DNA of 64,000 nt from assembly GCA_030770535.1 (NCBI GenBank), contig JASVEC010000017.1, positions 868,001 through 932,000 of the forward strand, given 5' to 3'. Both the position numbers and the translations under genes were made by a program. Below are positions 1 through 9,907 of this stretch, piece by piece; within the stretch, counting starts at the first letter, position 1; every line of letters begins with the position of its first letter. The stretch is from Batkoa obscura. Taxonomy: Eukaryota > Entomophthoromycota > Entomophthoromycetes > Entomophthorales > Batkoaceae. The notes under the pieces are model-generated. The model ran no database searches and was not told the origin of the DNA. It saw nothing but the letters and a program-made list of their open reading frames with translations.

Positions 1-1
1 T

Positions 2-3000
2 ATTCATGCCAAGATATTAGCCAGTAGTGAAATGGAAATTAAATATAAGCCAAAGTTTTTAACTTCTCAAATTTGGAATTCTATTATTGTTTCTATGTAT
101 AGAGATCATTTATTATCTATTGATCATTTACAAAGACTTTTATTCCAGCAAGTGGCTGGTGAACAAGAAGGAAAACGTACTCTTAAACCACCTACCTTTT
201 TCGTAGCTCAAGAAGATCAATCTTTAAATGCTGAATTTTATCCACCAGGAAGTGAAGCTGATCGTCGTATCTCTTTCTTTGCACAAAGTTTATCAACTGT
301 ATTACCAGAACCTGTATCAGTTGAAAGAATGCCTTCATTCACTGTATTAACTCCACATTACGGTGAAAAGATTCTTCTCACATTAAGAGAAATCATTCGT
401 GAAGAAGATCGTCAAACTAGAGTTACTTTACTTGAATACCTTAAGTCTTTACATTCATTTGAATGGATGAACTTTATCAACGATACCAAGGTATTAGAAG
501 AAGAAAATACAGTTTATACTGATGAAGATCCACCATCATCTATAAGATCATTTTCAGGTTATTCTGCTGATGAAAAATCTGAAATTGACGATTTACCACT
601 TTATTATATTGGGTTTAAGTCAGCTTCACCAGAATATGTCCTTCGTACTAGAATTTGGGCTTCTTTAAGATCCCAAACCCTTTATCGTACTATTTCTGGA
701 TTTATGAATTATGCACGTGCCATTAAAGCTTTATATCGAGTTGAGAACCCAGATATGGTCAAATTATATTCTGGGCATGGTAATATGTTGGAAAGAAAAA
801 TTGATATAATGGTACGTAGAAAATTCCGATTTTTAATTTCTATGCAAAGATATTGTAGCTTTACAGCCGCTGAAAAAGAGGATGTAGAATTTTTACTTAA
901 AGCTTACCCAGATTTGCAAATTGCTTATCTATTAGAAACAACCAAAGAAACCGAAGCTGGACCAGAAATTCAATATTTCAGTTGTTTAATCGATGGTCAT
1001 TGTGAAAAACTTGAAGATGGTTCAAGAAAACCTAGGTATATGATTGAACTACCTGGTCATCCTATCCTTGGTGATGGTAAAGCTGATAATCAAAATCATT
1101 CCATTATATTTACACGTGGTGAATACATTCAATTAATCGATGCTAATCAAGATAATTATCTTGAAGAAGCTATGAAGATTCGTAATATTCTAGCTGAATT
1201 CGAAGGGTTTGAAGTAGATTCTTCCATTTCACCTTATTCTGGGCATGCAAAAGATCATTATAAACCGCCAGTTGCTATTGTAGGAGCAAGAGAATATATT
1301 TTTTCAGAAAATATTGGTGTATTAGGAGATGTTGCTGCTGGTAAAGAACAAACATTTGGTACCATGACACAGCGTATTATGGCTAAAATTGGTGGTAAGC
1401 TTCATTATGGTCATCCCGATTTCTTAAATTCTATCTTTATGAATACTCGTGGTGGTGTAAGTAAAGCTCAAAAAGGTTTACATCTCAATGAAGATATTTA
1501 TGCTGGTATGAATGCTTTCCAAAGAGGTGGTAGAATTAAGCATATTGAATACTACCAATGTGGTAAAGGTCGTGATCTTGGATTTTCTTCTATTTTATCC
1601 TTTAATACTAAGATCGGTACTGGTATGGGTGAACAAATACTTTCTAGAGAACAATATTACCTTGGTACTCAACTTCCTTTAGATCGATTCTTAACCTTTT
1701 ATTACGCTCATCCTGGTTTCCATGTTAATAATGTTATGATTACGATTGCTACTCAATTACTTATGGTAGTCTTACTTGGTCTTGGTAGTTTGTACGTTAC
1801 CAACGAAAATATTTGTGAACAAAATGAAGATCTTACAGCAGCCCCTAAACCAACTGGATGTTTCAATGTATGGCCTATTTTAAGTTGGATTGTAGCTACC
1901 ATTATCTCCATCTTTATTGTATTTGCTATTTCTTACCTTCCCTTCTTTTTACAAGTATTTAGTGAACAAGGGTTTACACGTACTCTATTAAGACTTGGAA
2001 AACACTTTTTATCCTTTTCTCCAGTATTTGAAATCTTTGCTAACCAAATTTATTCTGCTTCATTACTCAGTAATTTAAGTTATGGTGGTGCTACATATAT
2101 AGCTACTGGTCGTGGTTTTGCTACCACTCGCACCTCATTTGCAAATCTTTATTCAAGGTTTGCAGCTTCCAGTATCTATTCTGGTGTAAGAATTTTCTTC
2201 ATGATCTTATTTGCTTCAATTAATATCTGGGTGCCACATTATATTTATTTCTGGATTATGGCCTTATCATTATGTATAGCTCCCTTCTTATTTAATCCTC
2301 ATGAATTTTCACCTGTTGATTTTATCTTAGATTATCGTGATTTTATCAAATGGTTATCTGCTGGAAATTCAACACAAACTAAATATTCTTGGGTTACTCA
2401 TTGTCGTATTTTACGTACCAAAGTTACCGGTTATAAACGCCGCAAATTGGGCCAAGTTGATCATTCTGCTCCTACTCCACGTGCCAATAAATGGGCTTTG
2501 ATCTTCCCACAAGTTATATTCCCAATTCTTTCCGCAGTTGTTATGGTTGCCATTTATTCTTACTTAGGTAGTATGACTGGTCGTAAAAATTCAATCTTCC
2601 GTGTGGGTGCTGCTGCTTTAGGTCCTATTGCTCTTAATGCAGCTGTCTTATTAGTCTTATTCTTCGTTTCTTTATTGATGGGCCCAATCGTCAATATGTG
2701 TTTCAAACCATTTGGTAATGTAATAGCCGGAATAGCTCATGGATGGTCCGTATTGGTTGTAATCATTATCTTTTTATTGTTATTAATGTTAGAAAATTGG
2801 GAATTACCAAGTGCTATTTTGGGTATGATAGCATCCGTATTTGTACAAAGAGCTATCTTCCAGATCATTGAATCTTTATTATTAACCAGAGAAACAAGTA
2901 ATGAAGCTTGTAATGTAGCTTGGTGGACTGGTAGATGGGGTTCTCAAGGTTTAGGATTTATGGCATTAACTCAACCATTAAGAGAATTTTTATGTAAAAT

Positions 3001-3322
3001 CATTGAAATGTCTTATTTCGCTACAGATTTTATTACTGGTCATTTTATTATGGTTGTATTATTCCCAGTTACATTAATTCCATTAATTGATCGTTGGCAT
3101 TCGGCTATGTTGTTTTGGTTGAGACCATCTCAACAAATTCCAGCACCGATCTATTCAGTGAAACAAATCAAAAAGCGTAGAAGAAGATATATCGGTTATT
3201 TAATCTTGTTTATACTTGTTGAAGTTATATTATTGGCTGTACTCATTGTACCTGCATTGATCGGTAGTAAAATCGGGTTTAAACCTTCCTCTATCTCATT
3301 TCTTAAGAATTATCTTATCTAA
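2..3322 (+). CDS. FKS1: 1,3-beta-glucan synthase catalytic subunit, C-terminal part (5' truncated by window)
   Basis: Membrane enzyme that makes cell-wall 1,3-beta-glucan from UDP-glucose (GT48 family). The frame is open from base 2 (reading IHAKILASSE before the first Met at 32), so the gene continues upstream of the window; about 1,106 residues are visible, while the family is usually about 1,700-1,900. The cytosolic GT48 core comes first (KFRFLISMQRY near residue 275, the PILGDGKADNQNH stretch near 355), followed by at least ten hydrophobic segments from about residue 575 to the C-terminus. No intron is seen in this part. The segment matching echinocandin hot spot 2 (bases 1883-1906) reads SWIVATII, where yeast Fks1 has DWVRRYTL. 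Regulation by Rho1 is known for the family, and a Rho1 GEF lies in the same window. Family assignment is essentially certain. Confidence 0.97.
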   Translation: MHAKILASSEMEIKYKPKFLTSQIWNSIIVSMYRDHLLSIDHLQRLLFQQVAGEQEGKRTLKPPTFFVAQEDQSLNAEFYPPGSEADRRISFFAQSLSTVLPEPVSVERMPSFTVLTPHYGEKILLTLREIIREEDRQTRVTLLEYLKSLHSFEWMNFINDTKVLEEENTVYTDEDPPSSIRSFSGYSADEKSEIDDLPLYYIGFKSASPEYVLRTRIWASLRSQTLYRTISGFMNYARAIKALYRVENPDMVKLYSGHGNMLERKIDIMVRRKFRFLISMQRYCSFTAAEKEDVEFLLKAYPDLQIAYLLETTKETEAGPEIQYFSCLIDGHCEKLEDGSRKPRYMIELPGHPILGDGKADNQNHSIIFTRGEYIQLIDANQDNYLEEAMKIRNILAEFEGFEVDSSISPYSGHAKDHYKPPVAIVGAREYIFSENIGVLGDVAAGKEQTFGTMTQRIMAKIGGKLHYGHPDFLNSIFMNTRGGVSKAQKGLHLNEDIYAGMNAFQRGGRIKHIEYYQCGKGRDLGFSSILSFNTKIGTGMGEQILSREQYYLGTQLPLDRFLTFYYAHPGFHVNNVMITIATQLLMVVLLGLGSLYVTNENICEQNEDLTAAPKPTGCFNVWPILSWIVATIISIFIVFAISYLPFFLQVFSEQGFTRTLLRLGKHFLSFSPVFEIFANQIYSASLLSNLSYGGATYIATGRGFATTRTSFANLYSRFAASSIYSGVRIFFMILFASINIWVPHYIYFWIMALSLCIAPFLFNPHEFSPVDFILDYRDFIKWLSAGNSTQTKYSWVTHCRILRTKVTGYKRRKLGQVDHSAPTPRANKWALIFPQVIFPILSAVVMVAIYSYLGSMTGRKNSIFRVGAAALGPIALNAAVLLVLFFVSLLMGPIVNMCFKPFGNVIAGIAHGWSVLVVIIIFLLLLMLENWELPSAILGMIASVFVQRAIFQIIESLLLTRETSNEACNVAWWTGRWGSQGLGFMALTQPLREFLCKIIEMSYFATDFITGHFIMVVLFPVTLIPLIDRWHSAMLFWLRPSQQIPAPIYSVKQIKKRRRRYIGYLILFILVEVILLAVLIVPALIGSKIGFKPSSISFLKNYLI

Positions 3323-3802
3323 GAAAATTATCCTATTTTCTTCTCTATATCATATTATAATTGCATCTATCTTTACTTTATTCATTAATATAAAATAAAA
3401 TTGATTTTTTTTAAAAGTAGTTTTTATTTATAAAGTTTATAGTTTTTTATCAGTAAATAATCAAATTCAAATTAACTTGATGATCAATTTAAGATTAAAA
3501 TGATAAATTAAAGATTTTAAAAAACAAACTTTATTTTGAATCAATATCAAGAGCATAGATTCATAGTAAAATTTTCATTTGCCTTTAGTTTCAATAATTG
3601 TCTTCTTTTTTACTTAATTTAATGTCACTGTTTATATCTCTTTACCCCTATTATATTTATTAAAGTACAAATTTACAATGCTTCATTTTATCATTATATA
3701 ATTTTTATTTTCATAAATTTTAACAGTCACATAAAAAATATTAAAAAATGAAAAGGTTTATTTCAACTAATATACAATTAAATTCAACGATCCCCATTAG
3801 GT
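3323..3802. other. AT-rich intergenic stretch
   Basis: Between the tails of the glucan synthase (+) and the first small B12D-like gene (-), so it is shared 3' flank. No open frame, RNA gene or repeat could be supported here. Confidence 0.6.
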
Positions 3803-4003
3803 TCAATAGTCCTTATCTTCTGGTTTAGTTCTACCTTCCCAGTCGAATGGCACTGTATGGATGTGTCGACTATTAAGATGTTGCATTGTTTTTGTGGTCA
3901 TAGTGTAAACACCAAAAGATAGGGCAAATGTTAAAATGGCTACCAATGGATAAACTTCAGGTTTAAGTTTTAAAGCTAAAGATCTGGATTTGTTTAAAAA
4001 CAT
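3803..4003 (-). CDS. Small one-TM protein, NDUFA4/B12D-like (array member 1)
   Basis: A 66-residue protein beginning MFLNKSRSLALKLKPEVYPL. It has a short basic N-terminus, the motif PEVYPLVAI leading into one hydrophobic segment (about residues 17-36) and a polar tail. This layout matches the NDUFA4 (MLRQ)/B12D family of small inner-mitochondrial-membrane proteins linked to respiratory complexes I/IV; the link rests on the PEVYPL motif, length and topology, not on a search. It is the shortest and most diverged copy and lies 2 kb from the rest of the array. Its tail (VPFDWEGRTKPEDKDY) lacks the GGR-HKEE block of the other copies, so it may be the ancestral gene. Confidence 0.75.
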   Translation of the reverse strand: MFLNKSRSLALKLKPEVYPLVAILTFALSFGVYTMTTKTMQHLNSRHIHTVPFDWEGRTKPEDKDY

Positions 4004-4270
4004 TTGGATTACTTGTTTTGTTTGTTTGTTTGTTTTGATATAAATTTTTACTAGTATATTTTATTTGTTTATATACTAACAATTCAACTCCATAACCTCA
4101 GTAGGATTATTATATCATTATTGAATGGACCGTAGTTATAATACAGGTTTAATGAATATGATAATTTTTAGAATAAAAATATATTATAAAGATTCTAATA
4201 TTAACTATCGGATAATTCAAAAATCAGACCACTACTTAATTTTTGAGTATTTTTAAAATAAGAAATAGAA

Positions 4271-4369
4271 TTAAGGATCTATTTTTTGGTTTCATTTATT
4301 TGTTCATTTTTTAAGCACTATTCAGTGGAAAAATTGGTAGTAATGTTCTTCAATAAAAAAAACATGACT
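4271..4369 (+). mobile_element. MITE copy 1 (degenerate)
   Basis: Diverged copy of the family described at 63844: it keeps the TTTTTTGGTTTCATT arm, the AAGCACTATTCAGTGG core and the TTCTT-AATAAAAAAAACAT arm, but the GGGG and CCCC ends are eroded. Boundaries are approximate. Confidence 0.6.
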
Positions 4370-5260
4370 AATTATAAGTTTTTAAAATCTATTCTTTGAA
4401 TGGATCTTAGATAAAAATCAGACCATTATTGACTCAGCTTTGCAATTTTTTGGAATTGGACAGGAAAATTCATATTTATTTGCGCAGTCTATAATATTTT
4501 TTCAAATCAATTCAAATTTTGACAGATGAATCTATTTTTAAAATAGTGAAATATATTAGATATGATTTAATCCTTTACTAAATAGAATTCTATTTTAAAA
4601 TTATCCCATTTACTTTTCTAATACTAGAGATAAAAATTACTGCATATAGTTTAAAGCATTTAGACACAATTTTTAATATATTATTTAAAGTGAATTTGTT
4701 AGCTTTAATCCCTAACTTTAAACTTTAAACAACCCCTAATCTTAAACTTTAACAAACTATATATATAACTAAAATGTCTTCATATACTTTATTTTCTTGA
4801 TTATTCTATATATAATAATAAAGTTGGACGATTTGCTAATAATTTTTAAGAAAAATACATCTTCAATATTGGCATCATTTTAATTTCCCGAACTTTTACT
4901 TTTATTTTCTATTCATAAAAGTCGATCAAGTATGACATCGTGGTTCGATTATTTTCTATGATTATCTATTGAACCTTAAGATATCTAAAATTCTTTTTAT
5001 TGTAATTCTAATAATTTAATAGATTTCAATAATAGCAACTATTATTTCTACTATATTGATAATAGTACATATTATTGCTATAATAATAATTATTATAATG
5101 CTAAAGCTCTATAGTTACTACTTTATTTTGTTATTTTGTCAATACCTCGTTATAGTAACAAGTAATACGATTATTTTTATTAATATAATAAATTAACAAT
5201 AAGAGTAGTACTAGCGATAATTCTCTATTATTATTTTATTATTATTATTTATATTATATA

Positions 5261-5360
5261 TGGGGAAGTATTTTTTTGTTTAAGAATTTTACTAACAATC
5301 TTTCCACTCAAATAGTGCTTAAAAATGGAAAAAATAATGAAATCAAAAAAAACACCCTCA
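5261..5360 (-). mobile_element. MITE copy 2
   Basis: A 100-bp element running TGGGG to CTCA with TATA on both flanks, consistent with a TA target duplication. It lies in reverse orientation to the reference copy at 63844 (the GTTTAAGAATTTTACTAAC arm comes first). Confidence 0.85.
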
Positions 5361-5462
5361 TATATTGTTTTAATTTTAACATAATTTGAATGATACAATT
5401 AATTATCATTTTAAAATTGGTGTTGAAATAACTGTTATATTGGTTCATAATGATAAATAACA

Positions 5463-5584
5463 AATAATAAATAATAAATAATAAATAATAAATAATAAAT
5501 AATAAATAATAAATAATAAATAATAAATAATAAATAATAAATAATAAATAATAAATAATAAATAATAAATAATAAATAATAAAT
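5463..5584. repeat. Heptanucleotide satellite (AATAAAT)n
   Basis: About 17 near-perfect tandem copies of a 7-bp unit, with no interruption visible. It sits in the spacer of the small-gene array and probably arose by slippage. Confidence 0.95.
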
Positions 5585-6014
5585 ATAAATCATTATTGTT
5601 ATATTAATAAAAGCATACTATTAATATATAATACCATTTAAGCACTATATCACATATTGACAACGACAATAGCACTAATCCTAATAACAATTTATCATTA
5701 AATCAAAATTTATTTATTTGTTATATTAATACTGTTATATCATCATTATTATTTGATACTAACAATTATTGTTTAAATAAAAAAGAGAGATAAAATAACT
5801 ATAACCACGATTTTTTATTTTTCACTATAATATAAATAGTAAGTTTAATATAAATAATATTATAGTAATAATAATGGTAAACTATTTATATAAATATTAT
5901 TTGATACTATATCGTATGCTATAAATTAGTTTAAATTACTACAATTTTATTTTTAGATATAAATTCCAACAATTATATAAAAAAGTAAAAAAAAAATTGA
6001 AATATTTATTAAGC

Positions 6015-6262
6015 TTACTTCCATTCACTCTCAACTTCAACAATCCCTTTTAAATTTACTATTCATTTTTTATCCCTCTTATTTTTCCCTTCTAAGCTTA
6101 ATTCCTTTGCGTCCACTTTACTATTATCATGTTCTTTTACCTTTGTATGTAGAATGTATGCAGAATGTATACAGAAATAGGGCCAGTAATACGTAACAAT
6201 AATACAAATAAATAAACCTGGTTGAATTTTTTTATCTAATAAAGATTTTGCTTTAAAATCAT
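6015..6262 (-). pseudogene. Broken B12D-like copy (array member 2)
   Basis: Reading the minus strand from the ATG at 6262 gives a full-length but decayed homologue of the neighbouring genes: MILKQNLY, a stop, then a hydrophobic stretch with VYLFVLLL in the place of YPLVAIVG, then DAKELSLEGKNKRDKK, another stop, and the family tail LKGIVEVESEWK. Two in-frame stops are visible (after codon 8 and before the last 15 residues). The length agrees with its intact sisters, so decay was by point changes. It also shares the upstream TATA region of the other copies (6309-6322). Identification as a family member is good; loss of function is inferred. Confidence 0.75.
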
Positions 6263-6308
6263 ATTAATATTTAATTTTTATTTTACCCTTTAATATCCTT
6301 GTTTCTTT

Positions 6309-6322
6309 CTTTATATACTATA
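6309..6322 (-). promoter_or_regulatory. TATA-like box of array member 2
   Basis: CTTTATATACTATA on the plus strand (ATAGTATATAAAG on the coding strand), about 50 bp upstream of the ATG. Matching boxes lie before members 3-6 at about 6771-6787, 7333-7343, 7821-7832 and 8338-8350, showing that the promoter was copied together with the gene. Confidence 0.5.
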
Positions 6323-6463
6323 AATATTACTACATAAGTTTACTATGATTATTTTATTACTATTGAGTAATCATAACTAAGAGCTTAAAGGTTGAATTCA
6401 TACTAATGATTTAAATTACAAAAGCATAGAAAACTAATCAAAAATAAAATAAAAGACACAAAT

Positions 6464-6733
6464 TTATTTCGACTTATGTTCACTTTCACTCTCAATAATC
6501 CCTTGTAAATGGTCCAACTCTTCTGGATTAACATGAGCTGTGACCTCCTCTTTATGTCTACCACCTGAGTATAGTATGTTTTTATTGATTTGTTGATTAC
6601 TGATATATCGTTTTGATTCTTTATAAATAGTATAACCACCAATAGTAGCAGCAGCACCTACAATCGCTACTAAAGGATAAACTTCTGGCTCAATTTTCAA
6701 GTGTAATAAAGATCTTGCTCGGTTTAAAAACAT
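6464..6733 (-). CDS. Small one-TM protein, NDUFA4/B12D-like (array member 3, intact)
   Basis: An 89-residue protein starting MFLNRARSLLHLKIEPEVYP. Residues 1-16 are basic and amphipathic (possible mitochondrial targeting), followed by EPEVYPLVAIVGAAATIGGY as the single membrane segment, then a charged tail with GGRHKEE and HVNPEELDHLQGIIES. The N-terminal half fits NDUFA4/B12D; the acidic tail is about 15-20 residues longer than usual and is shared only with the other array copies. It is a close paralogue of the 7025-7285 gene. Whether it is a working complex I/IV subunit or a diverged copy cannot be told here. Confidence 0.8.
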   Translation of the reverse strand: MFLNRARSLLHLKIEPEVYPLVAIVGAAATIGGYTIYKESKRYISNQQINKNILYSGGRHKEEVTAHVNPEELDHLQGIIESESEHKSK

Positions 6734-7024
6734 TTAAAAAATTTCTTTTATTCTTTTACTATCATAATGTCTCTTTTTTATACTATAGTTTAGCATATAA
6801 ACTCCTTGTCATTGTTATGTCATTTTATTAAATTAACCATAGCTAGAAATCAAATTAACAAACGTAATAAGTTTCAGAATAATGTCAAACCTTTTCATAA
6901 ACAGTTGACACTTTTGGGCAAATTTAAAATGATAGTTATTTATAAAAAGACCTGATAAATTTACAGTCTACAGAATTGACCATTTAAAACTTCAAAACTA
7001 AGAAAGGTTAAAAAATATCAATAT

Positions 7025-7285
7025 TTATTTCGACTTCTCACTCTCAATAATCCCTTGTAAATGGTTCAACTCTTCTGGATTGACATGAACTTTGATTTCT
7101 TCTTTATGTCTACCACCCGAATTTAGTACTGTCATATCCCTATGCTTATCACTAATATATTGCTTTGACTCTTTAAAGATAGTGTACCCTGCAACAGTAC
7201 AACCAGCGCCTACAATCACTATCAAGGGATAAATTTGTGGTTCAATATTTAGATGTAATAAAGATTTGGCTCGATTTAAAAACAT
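7025..7285 (-). CDS. Small one-TM protein, NDUFA4/B12D-like (array member 4, intact)
   Basis: An 86-residue protein starting MFLNRAKSLLHLNIEPQIYP, nearly the same as array member 3 through the basic N-terminus, the one membrane segment and the tail (GGRHKEE, HVNPEELNHLQGIIES). The repeat unit, gene plus about 250-300 bp of upstream DNA, recurs every 490-570 bp, so this copy arose by recent tandem duplication. Role as for the family: a small inner-mitochondrial-membrane protein, inferred from topology and the PxxYPL motif. Confidence 0.8.
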   Translation of the reverse strand: MFLNRAKSLLHLNIEPQIYPLIVIVGAGCTVAGYTIFKESKQYISDKHRDMTVLNSGGRHKEEIKVHVNPEELNHLQGIIESEKSK

Positions 7286-7512
7286 TTAATTAATTATTTT
7301 ATTTTCTACTTTAACTTTATCATTATTTATTTCTTTATATACCATAATTTGACTAGGTAAGTTTCTTGTCATTGTTATATCATTATTTAATAATCACTTA
7401 AAAGTTTAAAGTGTAATCATACTAATGATATAGATAATAAAATATTAAATTAAAAAGTATCTAAAATCAATCTTCAAACAATTCATGAAAAATGAGAAAA
7501 AAATTATTAAGC

Positions 7513-7776
7513 TTATTTATCATCACTAACAATATCAACAATCTCCTTTAAATTGCTCAACTCCTCAGGCTTAACATTCACTTTCACTTCTTTTTTGTTT
7601 CTACCGCCTGTCTTTAATTCCTCCTTATCTATTTTCTTACTATAATTAAAAGCCTGTTTTCTTATATAAAGAGCGTAGACACCACTAACCTCAACAATGC
7701 TTAATACTGCTATCAATGAATAGATTTCTAAGTTAACTTTAAAATGAAATAAAGACCTTTCTCAGTTTAAATACAT
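7513..7776 (-). pseudogene. Broken B12D-like copy (array member 5)
   Basis: The family frame starts at the ATG at 7776 (MYLN) and meets a TGA at codon 5, where intact sisters have CGA for Arg. The rest of the frame is open and retains EIYSLIAVLSIVEVSGVYAL, then a GGRNKKE block and KPEELSNLKEIVDIVSDDK. Total length is 88 codons, like its sisters. A shorter product starting at an internal Met would lack the N-terminal targeting region. I call it a pseudogene broken by one nonsense change (C to T type); read-through cannot be excluded. Confidence 0.75.
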
Positions 7777-8026
7777 CTTATGAACTTATTAATCTATTCT
7801 TTTTATATCCTTAATTCGTTCTTTATATATTATAATTACTACTGTATAAGCCTACTATCATTATTTCATTATTATTAAATAACTGTAGCTTAGGGACTAA
7901 AGCTTACAATATTAACAGCAATAATCAATCACAAAAAGTCAAAAATATTAAAGCTCACTAGTAGTTTAATTGTTCCTAAATTTCAAAAACAAAAATGCAT
8001 TAAGGAAAAAATAATAAATAAAAGGT

Positions 8027-8293
8027 TTATTTCTTATCATTATCATTATCACACTCAATATTAATCATTCCCTTTAAAGCTTATCAATTTTTTTTTTCTA
8101 GCTTAGTTTCATCTTCCAAATTCAACTCTTTCATTTCCCTTTCTATTCTCCTACTATAGATATATTGTTTAATCTTTACATATATTGTATAGCCAATAAT
8201 AGTTCCAGCTGCATCTAATATTGCTACTAATGGGTAGTGAACAGCGGGTTCGATTTTTAAAGGGATTAAAGGCTTTGATTGGTTTGAATACAT
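8027..8293 (-). pseudogene. B12D-like copy with a broken tail (array member 6)
   Basis: Starts MYSNQSKPLIPLKIEPAVHY and carries the membrane segment YPLVAILDAAGTIIGYTIYV. The frame stops at 8084 (TGA then TAA), 69 residues in. Past these two stops the same frame continues with ALKGMINIECDNDNDKK and a final stop at 8027, which is the family tail. The gene has thus lost its conserved C-terminal end by point changes while the N-terminal two thirds stay intact. A shortened but functional product is possible, because the tail is not part of the usual NDUFA4/B12D core. Confidence 0.7.
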
Positions 8294-8543
8294 TTAATAA
8301 GTTATTTTTTAATTCTCTTGCTGCCATCAGTTATTTCTTTATATACTATCATTATTTTATCATTGTTGAGTAACTATAGCTAAGTGGTTAAATCCTGTAA
8401 TTATAATGTTGATTGATTGCAAAGGCTAAATCAACTAAGAATTCGAAAAAATCAAAAATTAAGAAAATCGAAAAACCAAATCAATAAGATCAGACTAAAA
8501 AATACACAAATAAATTTATTATATCTCATTTTTGCTTCTTCAT

Positions 8544-8801
8544 TTACTCTTTCTTTCCACCATGAATATGATCCAAATTCTTTAACTCGGAGGGTTCAAT
8601 ATTAGCTTTCATATGCGTTCTTAATCTCCCATTTGTTTTCAATTCACCATCAATAACATCATGTTGATTTGTATGTTGTTCTTTTTTTCGATACATAGTA
8701 TAACCAGCGATAGCTCCAATGCCACCTAGAATTGCAGCTAATGGAAAGATTTCAGGATCCATTCTCCAATGAAGTAATGAAGTTGCTTTACGAAGTACCA
8801 T
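8544..8801 (-). CDS. Small one-TM protein, NDUFA4/B12D-like (array member 7, intact)
   Basis: An 85-residue protein starting MVLRKATSLLHWRMDPEIFP, with the membrane segment LAAILGGIGAIAGYTMY and a tail carrying NGRLRTHMKANIEPSELKN. It follows the same plan as members 3 and 4 but is more diverged, and its upstream DNA is not obviously part of the 500-bp repeat unit, suggesting an older duplicate. It is divergently arranged with CIA2 across about 320 bp. The family link is good; the function is inferred from NDUFA4/B12D. Confidence 0.78.
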   Translation of the reverse strand: MVLRKATSLLHWRMDPEIFPLAAILGGIGAIAGYTMYRKKEQHTNQHDVIDGELKTNGRLRTHMKANIEPSELKNLDHIHGGKKE

Positions 8802-9125
8802 ATTTGAATTAATTTTTTGGTTAAGTTAATTATAGTTTTATTTAGTTTAAGGAGATGATATGGGCTATATATACTTATTGTCTATCCATCACACAAATTG
8901 GAGCGTCATTTTTTATCATTATTTTAAAATTAGTGATTTAATTGTAAGTATGAGATCAAATTTAAGTTTAGATCATAATTCTTTCGATTGCAAAATTATA
9001 ACAATCGAAGATATAATTTATGCCTTTTTGAAAAAAGATAACAAATTATGCAGACTAAGAAAAATTGGAAAGAATAACCAAAAGTTAGATTAGAAATTGA
9101 TTTTCATTAAAACTTACAAAAAAAT

Positions 9126-9715
9126 ATGGGTAGTAGCAAATTAGTCAACGCGAATCCAATAATTTATAATACTACATCTATCAGTCGAGAGTTAGGTCAA
9201 GAAGCATTTGATGAAAATATTCGAGATGAATTTGATTCCTTAGAGATATTTGATTTAATTAAGAATATTAATGATCCAGAACATCCATTGACTTTAGAAC
9301 AATTAAATGTGATTCAAAAAGATCATATTTTTATTAATGATATTAAAAATAAAGTTCATGTTCAATTTACTCCTACAATTCCTCATTGTTCTATGGCTAC
9401 TTTAATTGGTTTATGTATTAGAGTGAGATTATTAAGGAGTTTACCTCCTAGGTTTAAGGTAAGTAAAATAATTAATTCATTAAAGATTTAAAAGTTCAAT
9501 TTTTTATATTAGATTGATATCACCGTTAGAGAAGGTACTCATCAATCAGAATTAGCTGGTAAATTTTATATTTTATTTATTTTAATATAATTTTGTTTAA
9601 TATTTTAAAAATAGTAAATAAACAATTAAATGATAAAGAAAGAGTATCAGCTGCATTAGAAAATCAAAGTTTATTAGAAGTAGTAAATCAATGTTTATCA
9701 ACTACTTCAGATTAA
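9126..9715 (+). CDS. CIA2: Cytosolic iron-sulfur assembly factor Cia2/CIAO2B (MIP18 family)
   Basis: Subunit of the CIA targeting complex (with Cia1 and Mms19), which delivers Fe-S clusters to cytosolic and nuclear apoproteins. Three exons, 9126-9458, 9513-9558 and 9615-9715, join in frame to 159 residues. The DUF59/MIP18 core is clear: [20 protein letters not shown], then [16 protein letters not shown] with the conserved reactive Cys, then [11 protein letters not shown]. The second and third exons restore [18 protein letters not shown] and [11 protein letters not shown]. The two introns are 54 and 56 bp, GT-AG. Length matches the family. DRE2, another CIA-pathway gene, lies 4.4 kb away on the other strand. 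Confidence 0.96.
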
Positions 9716-9868
9716 AGAAAAAGAATTTAAAAAGAAAAGAAGAAAAGAAAAGAAAAGAGTATTTTTTATATTATGGAGAAATAAAATTAAGATTTATTGT
9801 TATTATTATATCTTATTTTTATTTTTATTGAATATTTATTAATCTTAATCAAAAAGAGAAAGATTGAA

Positions 9869-9907
<39 letters not shown>

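Larger units (their letters stand above)
4004..6014. other. 2-kb AT-rich spacer inside the B12D-like array
   Basis: Holds two copies of the 100-bp MITE (about 4271 and 5261), a heptanucleotide satellite (5463-5584) and stretches of TAA/ATT repeats. No coding region could be supported. Confidence 0.6.

Noticed and set aside
5463-5584. CRISPR-like or minisatellite array
   Set aside because: It is an uninterrupted 7-bp simple repeat without spacers.
8860-9093. 77-codon plus-strand open frame between the last B12D-like gene and CIA2
   Set aside because: No protein-like composition or family motif, and it sits in the shared promoter region; most likely chance.
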